A DNA stretch of 64,000 nucleotides from Sneathiella litorea (GTDB taxonomy: Bacteria > Pseudomonadota > Alphaproteobacteria > Sneathiellales > Sneathiellaceae), in NCBI RefSeq assembly GCF_009882915.1, contig NZ_WTUW01000002.1, positions 558,309 to 622,308 of the forward strand, written 5' to 3'. The notes below the pieces were generated by a model. That model was given only the letters and a program-made list of their open reading frames with translations, was not told the origin of the DNA and ran no database searches. Shown here one piece after another: positions 61,493 through 64,000 of this stretch. Numbering within the stretch: position 1 is the stretch's first letter; each line of letters begins with the position of its first letter. The translations under genes and the position numbers were made by a program.

Positions 61493-62251
61493 ATGAAACA
61501 TCAGATTAAAAATATCGCCCGCTTCTCTTTGGTGATCGGATTGGGTGTTGCCCTGTCCGGATGCAACTTCTTCAACCGTATTGCCAATGTCGGGTCAGAA
61601 CCGCCCCTTTCCAAGATTGAAAATCCGGTGGCGCAGAAAGATTACCAGCCTGTCTCCATGCCGATGCCGCGCCCTGAGCCCGTGCTCCAGCAGGCAAACT
61701 CCCTGTGGCGGCCCGGTTCCAAGGCCTTCTTCAAGGATCAACGGGCAAACCAGGTTGGTGATATCGTGACCGTGCTTGTTGAGATTGAGGACAAGGCCAC
61801 GCTGAATAACTCCACCGATACGACGCGAGCTTCATCCGAGAATGCCGGTTTCGCAGGATTGCTGGGCCTTGAGTCGCAAGTCGAGAAAATATTGCCGGAG
61901 GGTACAAGCGCGGAAGCCCTAATCGATCTGGGCAGTGATCACAGCGTCAAAGGGTCCGGCGCGGTCAACCGGAATGAAACCATTAACATGGAAATTGCCG
62001 CCATCGTGACACAGATCCTTCCCAATGGTAACATGGTCATCGTTGGCCGTCAGGAAGTGCGTGTGAACTTTGAAAGCCGCGATCTCTCGGTCACCGGCGT
62101 TGTCCGGCCGGAGGATATCACCTCCTCCAATACGATTGAATCGGCAAAAATTGCCGAAGCCCGCATCGCCTATGGCGGCCGTGGCCACCTGACAGACGTC
62201 CAGCAGGGACGCTATGGTCAGCAGCTCTTCGATATCATCTTCCCCTTCTAA
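61493..62251 (+). CDS. flgH: Flagellar L-ring protein FlgH
   Basis: Outer-membrane L-ring lipoprotein of 252 residues. The lipobox is LSGC after a signal (SLVIGLGVALSGC). Conserved segments are NSLWRPGSKAFFKDQRANQVGD, TVLVEIEDKATLNNSTDTTR and NGNMVIVGRQEVRVNFESR, ending IFPF. Last gene of the flgF unit; a terminator follows after 23 bases. Confidence 0.95.
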   Translation: MKHQIKNIARFSLVIGLGVALSGCNFFNRIANVGSEPPLSKIENPVAQKDYQPVSMPMPRPEPVLQQANSLWRPGSKAFFKDQRANQVGDIVTVLVEIEDKATLNNSTDTTRASSENAGFAGLLGLESQVEKILPEGTSAEALIDLGSDHSVKGSGAVNRNETINMEIAAIVTQILPNGNMVIVGRQEVRVNFESRDLSVTGVVRPEDITSSNTIESAKIAEARIAYGGRGHLTDVQQGRYGQQLFDIIFPF

Positions 62252-62274
62252 GGGTCGACCTGACACAAAAAAAA

Positions 62275-62303
62275 AGCCGGTTCCAAATGGACCGGCTTTT
62301 TTA
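62275..62303. terminator. Bidirectional rho-independent terminator between flgH and dksA
   Basis: The stem GCCGGT(T)CC-AAAT-GGACCGGC is preceded by a run of nine A and followed by six T, so it can act on both strands. It separates convergent flgH and dksA. Confidence 0.88.
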
Positions 62304-62327
62304 TTGTCTCAGAAGTCCTGAGATTAT

Positions 62328-62744
62328 TTAGTCGTCGCGGTAGATTTTTTCGCGGCGTTCATGACGTTCCTGCGCTTCCAGGCTTAAGGTCGCAACAGGC
62401 CGAGCTTCCAATCGTTTGAGGGAGATCGGTTCACCCGTCTCCACGCAATATCCGTATTGTCCTTCGTCAATCCGGCGTAGAGCGGCGTCAATCTTGCCGA
62501 TCAATTTGCGTTGACGATCCCGCGTTCGTAGTTCCAGCGTCCTTTCAGACTCGGTCGATGCGCGATCTGCAATATCCGGCTCTTTCACCGTTTCTTCCTG
62601 CAAGCTCAGAATTGTCTGGCTGGCATCCGCCAGGATTTCATTCCGCCACTTCATCAATTTTGCACGAAAGTATTCTTGCTGTCGGGTATTCATAAATGGC
62701 TCGTCCTCGGATGGACGATAGTCTTCAGGAATTTGAACGTTCAT
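62328..62744 (-). CDS. dksA: DksA-type RNA polymerase-binding regulator
   Basis: Secondary-channel factor that acts with (p)ppGpp. The ATG at 62744 (GGAGTCG upstream) gives 138 residues. The coiled coil has the segment around EPDIADRASTESERTLELR, with the tip Asp/Ala pair. Of the four zinc cysteines only the one in GYCVETGEP is kept (then TLSLEAQERHERRE), as is usual for alphaproteobacterial DksA. It links with the rsh gene in this window functionally. Confidence 0.92.
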   Translation of the reverse strand: MNVQIPEDYRPSEDEPFMNTRQQEYFRAKLMKWRNEILADASQTILSLQEETVKEPDIADRASTESERTLELRTRDRQRKLIGKIDAALRRIDEGQYGYCVETGEPISLKRLEARPVATLSLEAQERHERREKIYRDD

Positions 62745-62929
62745 TAAGCGACTCCAGTTCCCATATCTTAAATGCCTTAACACGGACATCCAGAAAAATA
62801 ACGGAATAAATATAAGATCGTGGCTTTATTAGCAACATCCTATTCCATTAAAACACGATATTTATGAAGCCCTGATGATAATCAAGGGATTTCAGGAGGA
62901 AAATACACAGAACCGGGGGACGAAAAGTA

Positions 62930-63349
62930 TCAATAACCGAATTTGGCGAGTTCAACAGCTGCCCTTACCTCGATATCCTTGATAACTTGTTGAAGGGCCG
63001 GATCGGCATCTGCAACATTATAACCGGACAATGTCGCCTGTAATTGCTTAAGCTTATCCGCCGTTAAAGAACCTGTCAGCAGGCCATCGCGAATAGATTC
63101 CAGTTTTTCAAGAAGGTCATGACCCTTCGCCAGCGCCTTCTTGTTGCCCTTCGGCAAGTTATCGTCAACTCCCTGCAAGGCAACAAGCGCATCAATCGAG
63201 CTAATGGGAGAGGACGATGAAACGCCGCCGGCGACAGACGCTTCAACCGGATCGCTCTCAACAGAGAACTTCGCCCCGGATTTCTGCGATGCCTTGCCGC
63301 CCTTGCTCCCGGATGCTGCGCTTGTCCGGCCTGGTCCGCCTACTTTCAT
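62930..63349 (-). CDS. fliX: Flagellar assembly regulator FliX
   Basis: Couples flagellar basal-body assembly to activity of the sigma-54 activator FlbD in Caulobacter-type systems. The 139-residue protein starts MKVGGPGRTS, has a Ser/Gly-rich disordered N-terminus, the conserved ISSIDALVALQGVDD block and a C-terminal helical part ending EVRAAVELAKFGY, all FliX traits. It is divergent from flgI. No flbD is in the window. Confidence 0.85.
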   Translation of the reverse strand: MKVGGPGRTSAASGSKGGKASQKSGAKFSVESDPVEASVAGGVSSSSPISSIDALVALQGVDDNLPKGNKKALAKGHDLLEKLESIRDGLLTGSLTADKLKQLQATLSGYNVADADPALQQVIKDIEVRAAVELAKFGY

Positions 63350-63514
63350 ATTAGAAACGTTACCCCGTCACATTTGAAGGACAATTGCCGTCCTTTTCTA
63401 TTCTCATGGGACATTCTTTCCCGGTCAAGGGGAAGATATTGCCCGCCTTGATCATAATCTCTTATTAATATAAATTTTTTACATATAAATCAATAAGTTA
63501 AATCACAAAAAAAC

Positions 63515-63529
63515 TGGCACGCTTTTCGC
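63515..63529 (+). promoter_or_regulatory. Sigma-54-like promoter upstream of flgI
   Basis: TGGCAC-GCTTT-TCGC matches the -24 element fully and the -12 TTGC at three of four positions with the GC kept. It lies 54 bases before the flgI start. Confidence 0.65.
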
Positions 63530-63582
63530 TTCTATTTTATCGAAATTAGAAAATTTTGAATATCGAAGAACGGATTTTATTG

Positions 63583-64000
63583 ATGGTCTTGAAGTTAGTC
63601 CAACAAATCGTAGCGCAGTCTAAGGCGAAATCTCGGCATCTAACGGCAATTTTCGTCGCACTTAGCTGCTTTCTCTGGTCGTTTGATGCAGCCAATGCCG
63701 CCTCACGCGTGAAGGATATCGCGGAATTTGAAGGCATTCGTGACAATATTCTGGTTGGCTACGGTCTTGTTGTCGGATTGAACGGCACAGGCGACTCGCT
63801 TTCTAATTCTCCGTTCACAGAACAAAGCCTGGTGGCCATGCTGGAACGTCTCGGCGTAAACACCAGCGGTGAGACACTGAAAACCAAGAACGTCGCGGCA
63901 GTGGTCGTTACGGCCACCCTGCCCCCGTTCCAACGTCAGGGAACAACAGTTGATATCGTCGTAAGCTCGCTTGGCGATGCCACAAACCTGATGGGCGGAA
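63583..64000 (+). CDS. flgI: Flagellar P-ring protein FlgI (partial, runs off the window)
   Basis: P-ring subunit that surrounds the rod in the periplasm. The first 139 codons are visible. The ATG at 63583 opens a leader with a hydrophobic segment (LTAIFVALSCFLWSFDAANA) and a cleavage site before ASRVKDIAEFEGIRDN. The family motifs LVGYGLVVGLNGTGDS, AMLERLGVN, KNVAAVVVTATLPPF and GTTVDIVVSSLGDA follow. The upstream frame has no good alternative start. Confidence 0.93.
   Translation, partial: MVLKLVQQIVAQSKAKSRHLTAIFVALSCFLWSFDAANAASRVKDIAEFEGIRDNILVGYGLVVGLNGTGDSLSNSPFTEQSLVAMLERLGVNTSGETLKTKNVAAVVVTATLPPFQRQGTTVDIVVSSLGDATNLMGG

Overview
The window looks like chromosomal DNA of an alphaproteobacterium, probably a motile, facultatively denitrifying marine or soil type related to Rhodospirillales/Sneathiellales. 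This rests on the flagellar regulator FliX, the FliM–DUF6468–MotE order, an alphaproteobacterial DksA with a single zinc-site cysteine, the lepB-rnc-era-acpS-pdxJ-pyrE-rsh-rpoZ neighbourhood and a nosRZDFYLX cluster. The genus cannot be fixed from sequence reading alone.

Region 1 (1–24720) is accessory and oxygen-related. It is a chain of modules separated by remnants of IS6-family insertion sequences, all in the same orientation (1–360, 9680–9880, 11429–11718, 24438–24720). Module A is phaC–pta/ptb–ackA (PHA synthase plus acyl-phosphate enzymes) followed by a yhiI–rbbA–yhhJ export system; both transcription units have perfect TTGAC-N4-ATCAA Fnr-type boxes upstream. Module B is one acyl-CoA dehydrogenase gene bracketed by outward-cut IS ends. 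Module C holds a quinol-type nitric oxide reductase (norB), a cupin gene cut off by an IS, the complete nosRZDFYLX nitrous oxide reductase cluster, and a Crp/Fnr regulator. The nosR promoter region carries an Fnr-like box, an adjoining ATACCCGT-N9-ACGGGTAT inverted repeat and a -10-like sequence.

Region 2 (24745–30060) is a compact, more GC-rich mobile island. It has two DUF5681 proteins and a ParB-domain adenine methyltransferase on the minus strand, and DUF3489, DUF2924 and a large serine recombinase on the plus strand. These are followed by a cluster of CCTGTTA inverted repeats and a strong hairpin just outside the 3' end of a tRNA-Ser(GCU) gene.

Region 3 (30237–50550) is housekeeping: sel1-like, era, rnc, lepB, acpS, pdxJ, DUF2062, pyrE, rsh, rpoZ, folK, a NYN-domain protein, a DUF2235–PilZ fusion that appears catalytically dead but keeps c-di-GMP binding motifs, smpB, dapA, pepN, a lytic transglycosylase, a haloacid dehalogenase, an alpha/beta hydrolase and a threonine dehydratase-like enzyme.

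Region 4 (50547–64000) is flagellar. A minus-strand unit holds fliL, fliM, DUF6468, motE, two MotB-like proteins (one with and one without the channel aspartate) and a 1242-residue periplasmic TPR protein. Plus-strand flgF-flgG-flgA-flgH starts from a sigma-54-type promoter, then come dksA and fliX on the minus strand and the start of flgI behind a second sigma-54-like promoter.
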